Shown in pieces: positions 46,113 to 57,089 of a stretch of DNA of 64,000 nt. The stretch's first letter is position 1. Every line of letters begins with the position of its first letter. The notes under the pieces are model-generated. The model was not told where the DNA came from, did no database searches, and worked only from the letters and a program-made list of their open reading frames with translations. Both the position numbers and the translations under genes were made by a program. Source of the stretch: Gnetum montanum (lineage: Eukaryota > Streptophyta > Gnetopsida > Gnetales > Gnetaceae); contig MNCI01012628.1 in NCBI GenBank assembly GCA_015680685.1, forward strand, positions 1,272,087 through 1,336,086, written 5' to 3'.

Positions 46113-46955
46113 TGATGAATCGCGATATCACATCCATGATATCGGGTTTGTGATATCAGAGCCTACTAAGCAATATTGGACATTCGATGTCGGAGCCTGT
46201 CTCATCACCTATAAATAAGAGACGAGCACACTTGGTTTGGCAATAGGTTAATTTTAATGTCTTAGTCCCTTATCCAAACTCTTGCACTTTTCCCTTCTCA
46301 GAGTTAGAATTATTTCTAAATGCCCACAATAGGAGTCATAAAGCAAATGGATCTTTATTCGAGCATTCTGTACCTGAGCACACCTTGTGGCCAGAAATAA
46401 AGATGAACTCTGTGATAACCCTTGTAGCATTCAGAATAAATTATCTCTTACCCTTCATGTTATTTACAGTTATTTAATGCTTTCTATAGTTACTTAATGT
46501 TTTCTCTCTCACCTTGTTAATTCTCCCAAGTAAGCACACTCAATACGACCACTTTGAGCATGCATGGAACACTAGGTAACCCAATAATGATTAGCGTTTG
46601 GTAATCCCAGTAGTGCTACACTGGTTCAGGATGTGTATGGCAAGTGGAAATGGATGCTGGTGTTAGGACTAGTTAGAGCATAGTTGATTAGTTAAATTAA
46701 ATTAATTACTTAAGTATTTTACTTCTCCCTTTTTAGCACTAGGACGTAAAACATAAAAATATATAAAAATCATATACCTCAAGTTTACTTAACCATACAA
46801 TTGTGCTATACAAGTGAGCTTGGGAAGACAACGATTAACTAACCCGTCTTTGTTCTATAAAGGTGCACAAGCACTTAGTCCTTGGAATTCGACTGGATCG
46901 TGCATGGACGCTTGTATTCGTATGGTTGAGTGTAGGGATACCTCACCACTCATCA
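46113..46955 (+). repeat. 3' LTR of element A
   Basis: 843 bp, TGATGA...TCATCA. It has decayed GATATC palindromes at 46119-46160 and a TATA box TATAAATA at 46210-46217. It aligns with the truncated 5' LTR and with the solo LTRs at 4536-5364 and 26034-26940. Its right end abuts CTGCA, the second copy of the target duplication, after which the chromovirus B LTR resumes. Confidence 0.95.
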
Positions 46956-48712
46956 CTGCAATCATATCTATGTGGGTGTAGAACTTGTTGGGAGTGAAAC
47001 AGAGTCTTGCTGGATTTTTAAAGATTTTCTACTTATTTTAGCCTTTTTGCCCCAACAATTTTAATTGGTGGGTTGTCTTTACCTTTTCCCTGTATTTTTG
47101 TGATGGATTAATATATATGATTACGCGATGCGAGCATGTGGGGTGAATATCTCAAAGTCTAAGCTTAGGCATGTTATTTTGCATATTTCCCAAAATTGTA
47201 CAATTTTGGTTATGAATTGTTTATTAATATATATGGGATGTATTCTATGATGTGAACTTGTAGAATATGATATGTGATGTTGATGAGCCTCATATGATTG
47301 GAATATGCTATTTGTGGGGCCTATTGGAGGCGTGAGCGTTTTTGGGCATTCCAATCCTTTTTGGTGGCACTTAATATTATTTAGATATTATTTTATTAAT
47401 CAAACTTTGAACATGCATAACTTTGCTTATAGGAGTCTAATTTAGGTAAAATTAGTGTCGTTGGGATCGTTTTGGGAAGTCCTTTCTACTTGTGGGATTA
47501 GTTTTCTCTTTGGGTATATATCATTTTGAAGGTTATTCGAGTGGTCATTTGTATGGAAGTACGTATCTTTTGAGAAACATGGTATTGTTTTATCATATCA
47601 AGGTCTTCATGTTATTCTATTGCATCATGGTATTGTTTCAATGAAATGATTGTAACTGTTAGGGATGGATATGTGTAGTTATGTTGTTTGGGTATGTTGT
47701 GCTTATGACCTTTGTTGGCTTAAGCTAGCTAGACTATGTATATGTTTTCACGATGACTCATGTGACGGTCGTTGGTGGGTGGTGCTAGCATGAGGGTGTG
47801 GATCAATTGGTGATGAGGCACCCTTGAGGTTGTATGGATTGGCCCCCACTGTGATGCATCGGTGAAGCTTCTATTTAGGCCTCATCCTGAGAGTGGGAGA
47901 GCATAGGTGTGTTCAATCCTACAGTTGGTCTATGGCATAGGTGCGTTCATCCCTATCACTAGTCCTTCAGAGGCTAGTGGTTGTGGGTCACAGGTTGATA
48001 GACCCTAGCACTGGTTGGATAAATAAAAGACTAATAAAAGACCTGCAGATAATGGTTGATATGACTACTCATGGCAACTTTTCACATGCTATACTGAGTG
48101 CAGATATGCTAGCAGCCATGTGAGCTATGTATGTGATAGTATTGGTTTGTGAGTCATATCATTGAGAATAGATGTTCTGTTTGGATTATGATTATGTGGA
48201 TCATGAACTATTCATGGTATATCATGGGTATGATGACATGGGCATGATAGATAATGTCGGACTATGGATTTGTCTATGCTTGTATGATAGTAGGTTAGCT
48301 TTATGGGTGATATGGTCTGTTGTTTTGAGCATGCATAAGACTAACAGTGGTTGTAGGTCGACTTGTACCCCACTCCTCTCCTCTAGTGTAGCACTTGTTG
48401 ATCATCTAGCAGGGGAAGCATAAAGGCTTTCCACTCAGTTATGTACTGACTTTATGTAATTACAAGTGAAAGGCGCAAGAGCTTAGATGAGCATGGAGAG
48501 GAAGGGTAGAGGAGGGGAAAATCTTCTGTGCTTGGTTGATGTATATTTTCATGTACAATAGTGTGGACTAGATACCCTTGTATGAAACTCTTTGTAGTCT
48601 TCTATATATGATGATGAGGGTTATGTGTTTTTTTTTTTTTTTGTATTTTCGCAGAGCAGTGTATAGTTTTTTTCATGTAGAGACATTGCATTTTTATAAC
48701 GTGATATGTATG
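46956..48712 (+). repeat. 3' LTR of B, second part, truncated
   Basis: It continues the 5' LTR copy from about 12511 to 14235 (matching stretch after stretch). Homology stops after GATATGTATG near 48712, leaving the last 180 bp of the LTR and the target duplication missing. The following sequence is unrelated, so a deletion or an unrecognised junction lies here. Confidence 0.9.
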
Positions 48713-49414
48713 GTGTCAAGGTGGAGCTTGAAATAAGTAAAACATAGTTACACCTCAAGATATATAGTCTAATTAAAACTTTATCTAACTTAGCATTGTC
48801 CATTGGAATTGAACAGGCGTTAGAGCTTCCAAATAAAGTATCTTACTACTAGGCTAACACCTCATTGTTTAATTAGAAGTTTATAACTCAGCCTTGCCTA
48901 CTCGAATAGAATCAATGACTTAGAATTATAAAAATTTAAGTAGACTATATATCTTAAAATGCATCTATATTTCAATTATTTTAGGTTAAAAAAATTAGCA
49001 AAGGATGTTAGGTTTTGGCAATAGTGAATCTAAGCCATGCATAATCAAATTGGGTGGTGGTGTTGGTGCTTATAACAATTAGTGGGCTTGGAAGCATTCA
49101 TGTGGGTGGTCACTCCAAAGCATATGGTTTGGTGGGTGAACAAGGATGGGGTAAACCAAGGGCTTTGCACCAAACCATAACTCGATTCACATTTGTTATG
49201 TGTTAGATGCATGATAGATGAGGGTATCCATGGCATACATACATACCCATACAAAGTGTTTTAGTTTAAAAAAATTCTAAGTATATGTGATAATAGATAT
49301 GAAATTTCTAAAATTAAGAAATTCAATACTCAACCTTGCACTTATTATTGCAATTGCATACCACTATTTTATACAAATTGGTTCACGAATAAAATATTTT
49401 TTGTATTATTTAAA
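48713..49414. other. Unassigned AT-rich flank upstream of MBF1
   Basis: No coding sequence or recognised repeat. It joins the broken chromovirus LTR to the promoter region of MBF1 and may include decayed repeat sequence. Confidence 0.5.
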
Positions 49415-49491
49415 TGTGTCTTTGGGTCCCACCCTTGCTTGCTACTGGTAGACACCTGCTGGCCAACAATGGTGGGACCCAAGAACACACA
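49415..49491. repeat. Inverted repeat upstream of MBF1
   Basis: Arms TGTGTCTTTGGGTCCCACC (49415-49433) and GGTGGGACCCAAGAACACACA (49471-49491) are nearly complementary, with a 37-base loop. It could be a small MITE-like remnant or a hairpin element; no target duplication was evident. Confidence 0.55.
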
Positions 49492-49498
49492 TAAGCAT

Positions 49499-49524
49499 GG
49501 TCAAGATGATTGGTCAAGATGATA
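49499..49524 (-). promoter_or_regulatory. Duplicated W-box-like motif
   Basis: The 13-bp unit GGTCAAGATGATT occurs twice in tandem. On the minus strand each has TTGACC, the W-box core bound by WRKY factors. It lies about 510 bp upstream of the MBF1 start codon. Functional use is inference. Confidence 0.35.
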
Positions 49525-49578
49525 GTGGAATGTATATAAATGAATTACATGAAATGACCCATGAACCGTTGTGGATGG

Positions 49579-49823
49579 GTTTATGATTTTCCGAGGCTAT
49601 GCTCTCTCCGCCTTGCCAAATGCAAAAAACGGATCGATTTATGGTTTTCCGAGGCTATGCTCTCTTTGCCTTGGCAAAGGCAAAAAACGAATAGTTCATG
49701 GTTTTCCGTTTATTGTTATCTGAGGCTATGCTCTCCCCTCCCCGCCTTGTTAAGCGCAAAAAAACGGATCCGTTTATGGTTTTCCGAGGCTCTGCTCTCT
49801 CCGCTTTGCTAAACGCAAAAAAC
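49579..49823 (+). repeat. Promoter-proximal minisatellite of MBF1
   Basis: Four imperfect copies of a 58-71 bp unit containing TTATGGTTTTCCGAGGCTAT, GCTCTCTCCGCCTTG and GCAAAAAACGGATC. The CCGAGGCT (or TGAGGCT) core lies at 49591, 49649, 49720 and 49784. The array ends about 200 bp before the start codon. It has no ORF of its own; reading frames through it are by-products of the repeat. Confidence 0.85.
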
Positions 49824-49856
49824 CTGACGCAGCCATACGCATATACGTCTGTGTCA

Positions 49857-50000
49857 ATATATATATATATCCACACATATATGCACACAGAGACGGACAT
49901 GAGCAGTTGTTAGGCTTCCTGTTTTCTTAAGGTATTTGAGCAGGCTCCGCTCTCATCTCATCTCATCTCACTGATACTTTGGTGAAGGAAGGAAGGAAGG
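49857..50000 (+). promoter_or_regulatory. MBF1 core promoter/leader with microsatellites
   Basis: (AT)7 at 49857-49870 could serve as the TATA element. It is followed by a TCTCA repeat (49951-49971), typical of CT-rich plant leaders, and a GAAG repeat (49984-50000) before the start codon at 50026. The transcription start was not determined. Confidence 0.45.
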
Positions 50001-50025
50001 TGGGTGTTTGTTTTAGGTTATTGAT

Positions 50026-51770
50026 ATGGCAGGAGTCGGGCCTCTTACGCAGGATTGGGAGCCTGTCGTGATCAGGAAGAAGCCTCTCAACGCAGCCGCC
50101 AAGAAAGATGAGAAATCGGTTAACGCTGCGCGACGCGCCGGCGGCCCCATCGAAACGATCAAGAAGTGTATGTGCACAAGATCGTAGTTTTTGTTTTTTC
50201 TTTTTCCTGGATTTTCTTCGACTCTGTACCTTAGATTGTGAACCCTAGCTCTGCGCGGATCTTCGATCTGCGATTCTGGGTGATAGATCGTTAAATCTTG
50301 ATTAATGGATGAAATAGGATTATGCAGGGTAACGTTGCCGCTGTGCATACCTAGGGCGACCATATATGCAAGACGCGCTACAAAATTTAGTTAGGACAGG
50401 GTTCGGATGAGGAAGATGGTCATATTTGATCGTTAAATTTGTTTGTGGCTTTACCAAAATGGTTTACAACGCTGTTTATTTTGTTTCATAGTGTATCTTT
50501 TAGCGTTTTTTGAAATTATCCAATATAAACGACCTCCTTCTGTTCGATGCAATCTGGAGTTCTTTGCTAAGCATTTTGTGTCCTCTATAGGTGTAAGCCA
50601 TCAATTTTCAGTTCTTGAAAGAACGCCTTTGGAATTTTTTACATATTTATTGTTATCCAATTGACGTTTTTTCTTTGTAGTGATTGCTAGTGATTCTTTA
50701 AATTAAATAAGATTATTTCACAATTTTTTAGTGGAATTTGTTTTCTGAAACATAAATTTTAAGGTGTTTTTAAACCAGTAATTTATGGTTAAGAAATTTG
50801 AATGCGAAATTTCTTTGACCTAATTGAGATATTGTCGTATGAATCTTGAAACTTAATTGTTTATATATTCGGGCTCATTTAATTACTTTTTATTTTAATG
50901 ATTGTTTTGTTTCGGCAATTGGCATGCCAGATAATGCTGGATCGAACAAAGCTGCCTCAAGCAGTACTTCGCTGAATACCAAGAAGCTTGATGATGAAAC
51001 AGAAGTCCTTGCTCGTAAGTAGATCTTTAGAAACCGTAGCTCTATTATGCATGCAATAAACCTTTCTTTATTCTCCTAAATTGATATTGAAAATCATTTA
51101 TTATTATTATTTATGAAGAAGGAACTCCCTGTATCTATTGTGGCCTCTGAAAATAATTTGCAGCTTTCAAGCACGTGTCTTATACTTGATATTTTTCGTT
51201 AGTTTGAACGCGAAATATTTTTTGGATTATCCTTGTACTCTTTCTGATAGTTTGTTTTCAACATTGCAGGAATGACATATAATATTGACTTGCTTAGTTA
51301 ATTTTTGTAATGTTGGATTGTTCGCTAGGGGCGTCTGCAGAGTTTAGCAGCTTAAATCCTATAAATGCACAATATTAAATAGATAAAAATTGTGTTTTAA
51401 TTTTCATTACTGAAAAATATATTCCTGTTATTGTACGCAAAATGTAACTGTAGCTTTGATTTTATTTATGTATGCAGATGAACGGGTGTCAACTGATTTG
51501 AAGAAAAATATCATGCAAGCTCGCTTGGCTAAAAAGCTTACACAAGCTCAACTTGCACAGGTATTTTTTAATATATAAATCTCTTCTTCTCAATTAATTT
51601 ATCATATTCATGCATGATTGGTTAGCAATGATTGTGTCTTTGTTTACCAGCAAATAAATGAAAAGCCTCAAATCATTCAAGAATATGAATCAGGAAAGGC
51701 CATTCCCAATCAGCAGATAATCACAAAGTTAGAAAGGGTCCTTGGTGTTAAGCTGCGTGGGAAGAAATGA
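50026..51770 (+). CDS. MBF1: Multiprotein bridging factor 1 (MBF1a/b type), intact
   Basis: Exons 50026-50167, 50931-51014, 51478-51560 and 51651-51770 (stop TGA); all introns are GT..AG and phases join exactly, giving 142 residues, the usual length of plant MBF1a/b. The N-terminal MBF1 domain (about 1-75) begins [16 protein letters not shown] Cro/C1-type helix-turn-helix (about 84-138) has [10 protein letters not shown] and [12 protein letters not shown]. The end is basic (K-L-R-G-K-K). MBF1 proteins are nuclear co-activators that bridge TBP and bZIP-type activators and act in stress responses. The intron layout and length favour the a/b class over the intronless heat-induced MBF1c class. 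No defects are seen, so this is the one clearly functional gene of the window. Confidence 0.97.
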
Positions 51771-53878
51771 ATGTCACTATTGCATGGTGTACGTAGATGA
51801 CTGTCTTTGTTCATAATCATGTTTTAATGTTTAACTACTTCATCTTAAATTGGCATTATGTTGGACATTGCAATGTGCATAGTAGATGCATGGTGGACAA
51901 ATTTGGCAGAATGTTATCATTTAACGAAAATGGGATAAAATGCTTTTTATTGGAAATCTATTGTAAATAGCGTGTTGCACATAGCTGTGTGCATTGGAAG
52001 ACTGGATAATAATCAGGATGGATGTTTTTTACTAGGAGAGGTTTTAAAGCTTTAATATTTCAACTATAAATTATGTGTTAACTTAAAAAGTAGCTGCTAT
52101 AATACGAAGTCTTGAATTTGTTATATTCAGTTATAAGAAATGCAATGCTCAAATTGTCTGGGTTTGGATCCTGTTGTTGGGGCACATCGCTGTGAGGATT
52201 GGGTGGTAATGATCTTATGTGATAAGATAGGCATGGGAGACATTTCTCAAGCACAGTTTTTCACTGATGTTGTGACATTAGGGACCTATTTAACAACTGC
52301 CACTGCTTTATTAACTTGATTTTTGTGGATTTAATTGGCTTTTTGGTTTAGTGGCTTGCTTGCTAGGTACTATTGCTATTGATGTCCTCGCCAATCCTTT
52401 CAGGCAGCAGTTTGATTTATACTCTTACTAGATAATAAGCAATCACATTGACAAGACTGTTAACATTGAGTGCTTTGTTTAAGTGGGAAAACGTTGTTGG
52501 TAACATCCATGATGCCTGGGTGGATTGTTGGTGAGGGTCGCAGTAAGTGTTGGAAGACGGGGTGAATTCAAAATTCTTGGATTCTTTCATTCATGTGTGT
52601 GAGATATAAGTGAGGCATTGGTCACTTGGTTAGACCTGGAGAAGTCGTATGTTTGATTCTGAGAGGTGGTATGCTAGTTTGAGACAAGTGCAACAGGAAC
52701 TATGGCATCGAAGAGGGGATAAAGATACCGAGAAGATGATGATTCATTCAGTGATAAATGTTAGATTGTAGATTAGGAGGACACGCTCTGCATCTGCGAT
52801 AAAAATATTACAACGATCTTCTTAAACACAGAATCGGACGATGGACGATGTTTGAAATAATAGCACGCTGATTTTGACTTAAGCGTTTTGACGTATGACG
52901 TATGTAACAAATGCAAATGTCTTTTGAAGTAATTAAAAAAAATGATTCTGGAAGGCTAGAAATAATATCTTGATTACTTGTAACTGGAACTGAAATGCAT
53001 ACTTTGTTCCCTTAAACAAAAAGCTTTATTACTTCAGAAGCGCTTTTTTGTGTTGGAAAGTGAGTTGTTGATCAATTTAAAGCGAATTGTAAAATTTATG
53101 TATGGTAGTGTACTTTAGGATCAAGATTTGAAAATGAAAGGTTTTTAGTTTTCATATGTGAAATATGATTTAGAGGATGTTTTAGATAATGACATTTTAT
53201 TATGTTTGTGTAGATCTCAAGAATAAGTTGGACAAATGAATATGCTGTAAAATACAGTAGTAGCAATAAATCATGATTACAATAGATGTGTTCAATATTC
53301 ATGTACTTTGGACATGTCTTCTATATAATTTTCTAGAACCAATGGTGGTGGTAGCTTGAATAGCTTATATAAAGATGACTAAAGATTTGCCATTTTTTTT
53401 TGAAGAAATTTATTTTAATAATATATATTGCTCATCTTTATAAATGTTAATTGTTTCATTTTTCAGTTTGAACTTGGAGATGGTGTGATTGCATTTTTAC
53501 TTTGATTGGGCTTTTTATGAACATTGGAATTGTTGCATGTAGATATTGTGTTCAATTATATCTAGCTTTAATATTTTGCTAGAAAAATCGAAGCCTTTTT
53601 TTAAAATCTTATTTGGTAATCTATTTAAACTTTTGAATCTTTTTTGGTATTTGTGCCTTAGCTTGCTATTTATCTAGAGCTCATTATAATAGGTTTATGA
53701 TATGATCGGAATCCAGGGTTTCAATAAAACAATGAGTTCATTAGATCTTAAAACATGCTATAGAAGCTTTGGAGAAATTATTAGAACATTGCAAATTTGA
53801 ATAAAATGGTAAAGGTAGAAGATATCATGTTGTGGTAGATCAAATAAACATTGTAAAAATGCTATAAACTTTAGCAAA
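51771..53878. other. MBF1 3' flank, no recognised gene or repeat
   Basis: It starts with the MBF1 3' untranslated region, whose end was not fixed. The rest is AT-rich sequence without a supported ORF, RNA gene or transposon protein. Confidence 0.5.
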
Positions 53879-54325
53879 TGTTTTCTATAACAACAAAATT
53901 AAAACAATGAAAGAAAATAGCATAAAAACACACATTTATGTGGTTCGGGCTTTTTTTCACCTTACCATTATGACAATGTTGATTTGCCCTTGATTTTACT
54001 CAAATCTTAAGGACACAAGTCCTTATAGCTTTTCCAAGCACCTTGTAATAGATTTCATACATCAACAAGATTTATGTTTTCAAGGTAAAACCTTGATATG
54101 AAGCTTTTGCATAAAAAACACACATAAAGGCTACTCCCAACTTTTTATTTATAAGGAAGCATTAGGGCCAAACCCCAATTCTAACTTATGTGGGGTAAAA
54201 CATATCCTTACATAAACATCACTTTACAAAGTTATCTTTTTTTTATAAATGCAACATCATTTAAAAAAAACATAAAAGGAAATAAAACAAATAATAGTAA
54301 TGTATTTGTTTTCACTTTCTCAACA
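53879..54325 (-). repeat. 3' LTR of copia element F
   Basis: In minus orientation it starts TGTTGAGAAAG (54325) and ends ...GAAAACA (53879), about 447 bp. It is preceded by a clear polypurine tract and followed by MBF1 flank. The left border is inferred from TG/CA ends only; no second LTR is in the window for comparison. Confidence 0.65.
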
Positions 54326-54340
54326 AACTCCCCCTTGAAG
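54326..54340 (-). other. Polypurine tract of copia element F
   Basis: On the minus strand CTTCAAGGGGGAGTT directly precedes the LTR start TGTTGAG, the usual copia arrangement. Confidence 0.8.
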
Positions 54341-54599
54341 ACAAAATCCAACTAGCCTTCAAGAGATGCACACTTCTAATTAAGCTTCAACTATCCCAAG
54401 TTTTTTCCTACAAAAAATGTGTTTTTCTTCAGCTCACTAGTTTTGTTAAAGCATTAGCAATGTTAAACTTTGTATGGACCATTTGAATATGCACCAAGCT
54501 GTCCTCTATGATTTTTCTTATGAAGTGGAACTAGACATCTATATGTTTTGTCCTAGCATGAAAGGTAAAATTCATTGCAAGATGGATTGCACTCAAACT

Positions 54600-57060
54600 A
54601 TCACAAGACACAAAATACCTTTACCATTTTAATCCAAGAGATTGTAGGAATCTCTTCATTCATAACATCTACTTTGCATGCTTTTGTGAGGGCTACATAT
54701 ATTGATTCGGTTGTAGAGAGTGGTTGTAGATGTGATAGCCCACTCATTGTTGCACCACCAAAAATAAATGTGTACCCTATAATGGAACATCGTGTATCAT
54801 GATCAATAGCAAAGTGTGCATCTACAAAACCTTCAATGTGTAGATCATCATATCTAAAACACACAAGCAATGTGTTTTTGTGCCGTTTAAATATTTTATA
54901 ATCCATTTAACAATTAGCTAATGATTCCACCCATGGTTAGTCAGAAATCTATTAACTACTCCAATGGCATAAGCAATATCAGGATGTGTACAAACCATGA
55001 CATATATCAATGACCCAACAACAGAATTATATGGGACATTCTTCACCTTTTCAAAATCCTCCTTTACTTTGGATAATCTTTTGATAAATTAAATTGTGTT
55101 GAAAGAGGTGTACTTTTCCATGTATTCTTCCTGACTCAACCACAAATTCTTCCTTTTTCTATCCTTGTAAATATTCATTCTAAGAATTTTCTTTGCTTGT
55201 CCCAAATCCTTCATGGCAAATTCTTTGTCCATTTCAAGCTTTAGACGATTTATCTTTGCCATGTCATTTCCAGCAATTAACATATCATCAACATACAGCA
55301 ACAACATTGTAAACTTACCTGAAACATCTTTAGAAAAATACACATAGTGGTCCAAATTGTTTCTTTGATAAGTTAGCTTCTTCATGAACGTATCAAACTT
55401 TTTATATCACTGCCCAAGGGCTTGTTTTAGACCATATAAGCTCCTTTTCAGTTTGCAAACCAGGCTTGAACCTTGTTTTTCATACCCTTCTGGCTGTTTC
55501 ATGTATATTTCCTCCTCCAAATCTCCATGGAGGAATGCTATTTTTATGTCAAACTGTTCTAGCTCTAAATACATGCAGGCAACCAATAATAAGACTTAAC
55601 GTATAGAAGAGTGTTTTACCACTAACTTGGCCTTTAAATGTTTTTCTTCATTGGCCTCTATTTTAATTTTGTATAGCCACTTGCACTCCAAGGATTTTCT
55701 CCCTTTTGGTAACTGAACCAACTTCCATGTTTTGTTCGGTTAAAGTGATTCCAATTCATCATTCATAGCTTTTTTTTTTACTTTACAGCATTAGGACATG
55801 TCATGGCTTCCTCTATTGTTTTTGGTTCACCACTATCACTATAAAGTACATAATTTAGAGAGGGAGAGTACCAGGAGGAGGTCTGGTAGCTCTTGTTGAC
55901 CTTCTAACCTAAGGAGACACATCTGCAATTGCTTGTCCATCATTTTCTACCTCATTTCCTTGTTGTCCTCCATTTTCTCTTTGCTTTATTGAGTTCTCAG
56001 CTTGTTGTCTTATACTTCCAACTTGGTGCCCTTGCTGTCTTAAATTTCTAGATTGTTGTCCTTCATTTTCAGCTTGTTGCCCTGTAATTCTAACATGCTG
56101 TCCAAAGTTTCTAGATATGGAATATTCATGAATTTCATCATTTTCAACTTCTTCAATCACTGTAAAAGAAGTCCTCATGTTGTTTGAGTCATTATTGTCG
56201 TTATCTTTCTTTTGCAGCTCACAAAACATCACATCGCGTTTTCTCTAAATTTAACGTCCCTTGATCTCACTACATGTTTCAATTTAGGATCCCATGAATC
56301 CTTACTCATCTTCTTCACATCCAACAAATATGCAATGTTTACCCTTGTCTTGCAGCTTAGTTCTATTCTCCTTTGGAATATGCATAGATGCCTTGCATCT
56401 AAAAATTCTTAAATAACTGTATGAAACATCTTTATGTCTTCAAACAACTTCTAGAGTAGCATTATCAATTGAAGAATGTGGAGACCTATTTACTAATTAT
56501 GCAACAGTCTTAATTACCTCTCCCCAAAATGTCTTAGGAAGGCCAACACTTGGAACCATTGTTCCAGCATGATCTAGGAATGTTTTTTGGCATCTTTCAA
56601 CAACTCAATTTTCCTGTGGCATATTAGGAGGGGTACGAATGTGCTTAATTCCTTTGTTGTTGCAGAAATCAGCAAATACTTTGAAAGTGTAATTCTCACT
56701 GTTATTAGTTTGTAGACATTTTATACTCAGACTTGTTTTATTTTCTACTCTTGTAACAAACGTTTTGAAAACTGAAAACACTTCATCTTTTGATTTTAGC
56801 ATATAAACCCAAACCTTTCTTGTACAATCATCTATGGAAGTCATAAAATAAATAGATCCACCAAGAGAAATAGGAGTCATAGGACCACAAACGTTAGAAT
56901 AAACCAACTTTAACTTATTTTTTTTCTGTTGTCCAAATTCCTACGAAAATTTACTCTCATAGATTTTTCAACTAAATAATCTTTGCAATCAGTTTGGGCA
57001 TAAGAACATATAGGAATGAGAGATTGATTTTGAAGTACCTTTACTTGTCATAGATTTAAA
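54600..57060 (-). pseudogene. Ty1/copia pol remnant (element F)
   Basis: Minus strand. The integrase core lies at 56605-56907 (D-D-C-T-R-K-V-W-V-Y), but the second catalytic aspartate is changed (Q-T-N-N instead of R-T-D-N). There is a glutamine-rich linker (55909-56232). RT at 55089-55385 has L-L-Y-V-D-D-M-L-I-A-G, and RNase H at 54601-54906 has S-T-T-E-S. The order integrase-RT-RNase H is diagnostic of Ty1/copia. Frames are broken. The 5' part (gag, 5' LTR) is absent; homology ends where element E starts at 57090. Confidence 0.85.
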
Positions 57061-57089
57061 CATAATTCGATTTTGAGTCCTTATGTGAC

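Larger units (their letters stand above)
19744..46955 (+). mobile_element. Athila-like Ty3/gypsy element A, nested in the B LTR
   Basis: A plus-strand element whose ends TGATGA (19744) and TCATCA (46955) are flanked by TTGCA (19739-19743) and CTGCA (46956-46960), a target duplication with one transition. Internal order: truncated 5' LTR, gag, protease, RT, RNase H, integrase, post-pol ORF, 3' LTR (46113-46955). Two later insertions sit in the post-pol region: a reverse solo LTR (26034-26940) and Tat element C (27477-44954). Without these and their duplications, A is about 8.8 kb. The integrase resembles Athila; the lineage call is inference. Confidence 0.9.
11722..48712 (+). mobile_element. 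Tekay-type chromovirus B, split by a 27-kb nested insertion
   Basis: Order: 5' LTR (11722-14410), primer site, gag-pol (14491-18950), polypurine tract, 3' LTR in two pieces (18965-19743 and 46956-48712). The piece junction is proven by the 5' LTR copy at 12470-12530, where the same sequence is continuous. The C-terminal integrase reads P-M-V-K-I-L-W-S-R-H-G then A-T-W-E-V-E, a chromodomain-like end typical of Tekay/Del elements. Long LTRs (2.7 kb) fit that lineage. The two LTRs differ at roughly one base in eight over the first 260 bp, so it is old. The end of the 3' LTR is missing. Confidence 0.9.

Noticed and set aside
49561-49812. 83-codon plus-strand ORF upstream of MBF1
   Set aside because: It is a reading through the minisatellite; its repeats explain the open frame and the unit length is not a fixed multiple of three.
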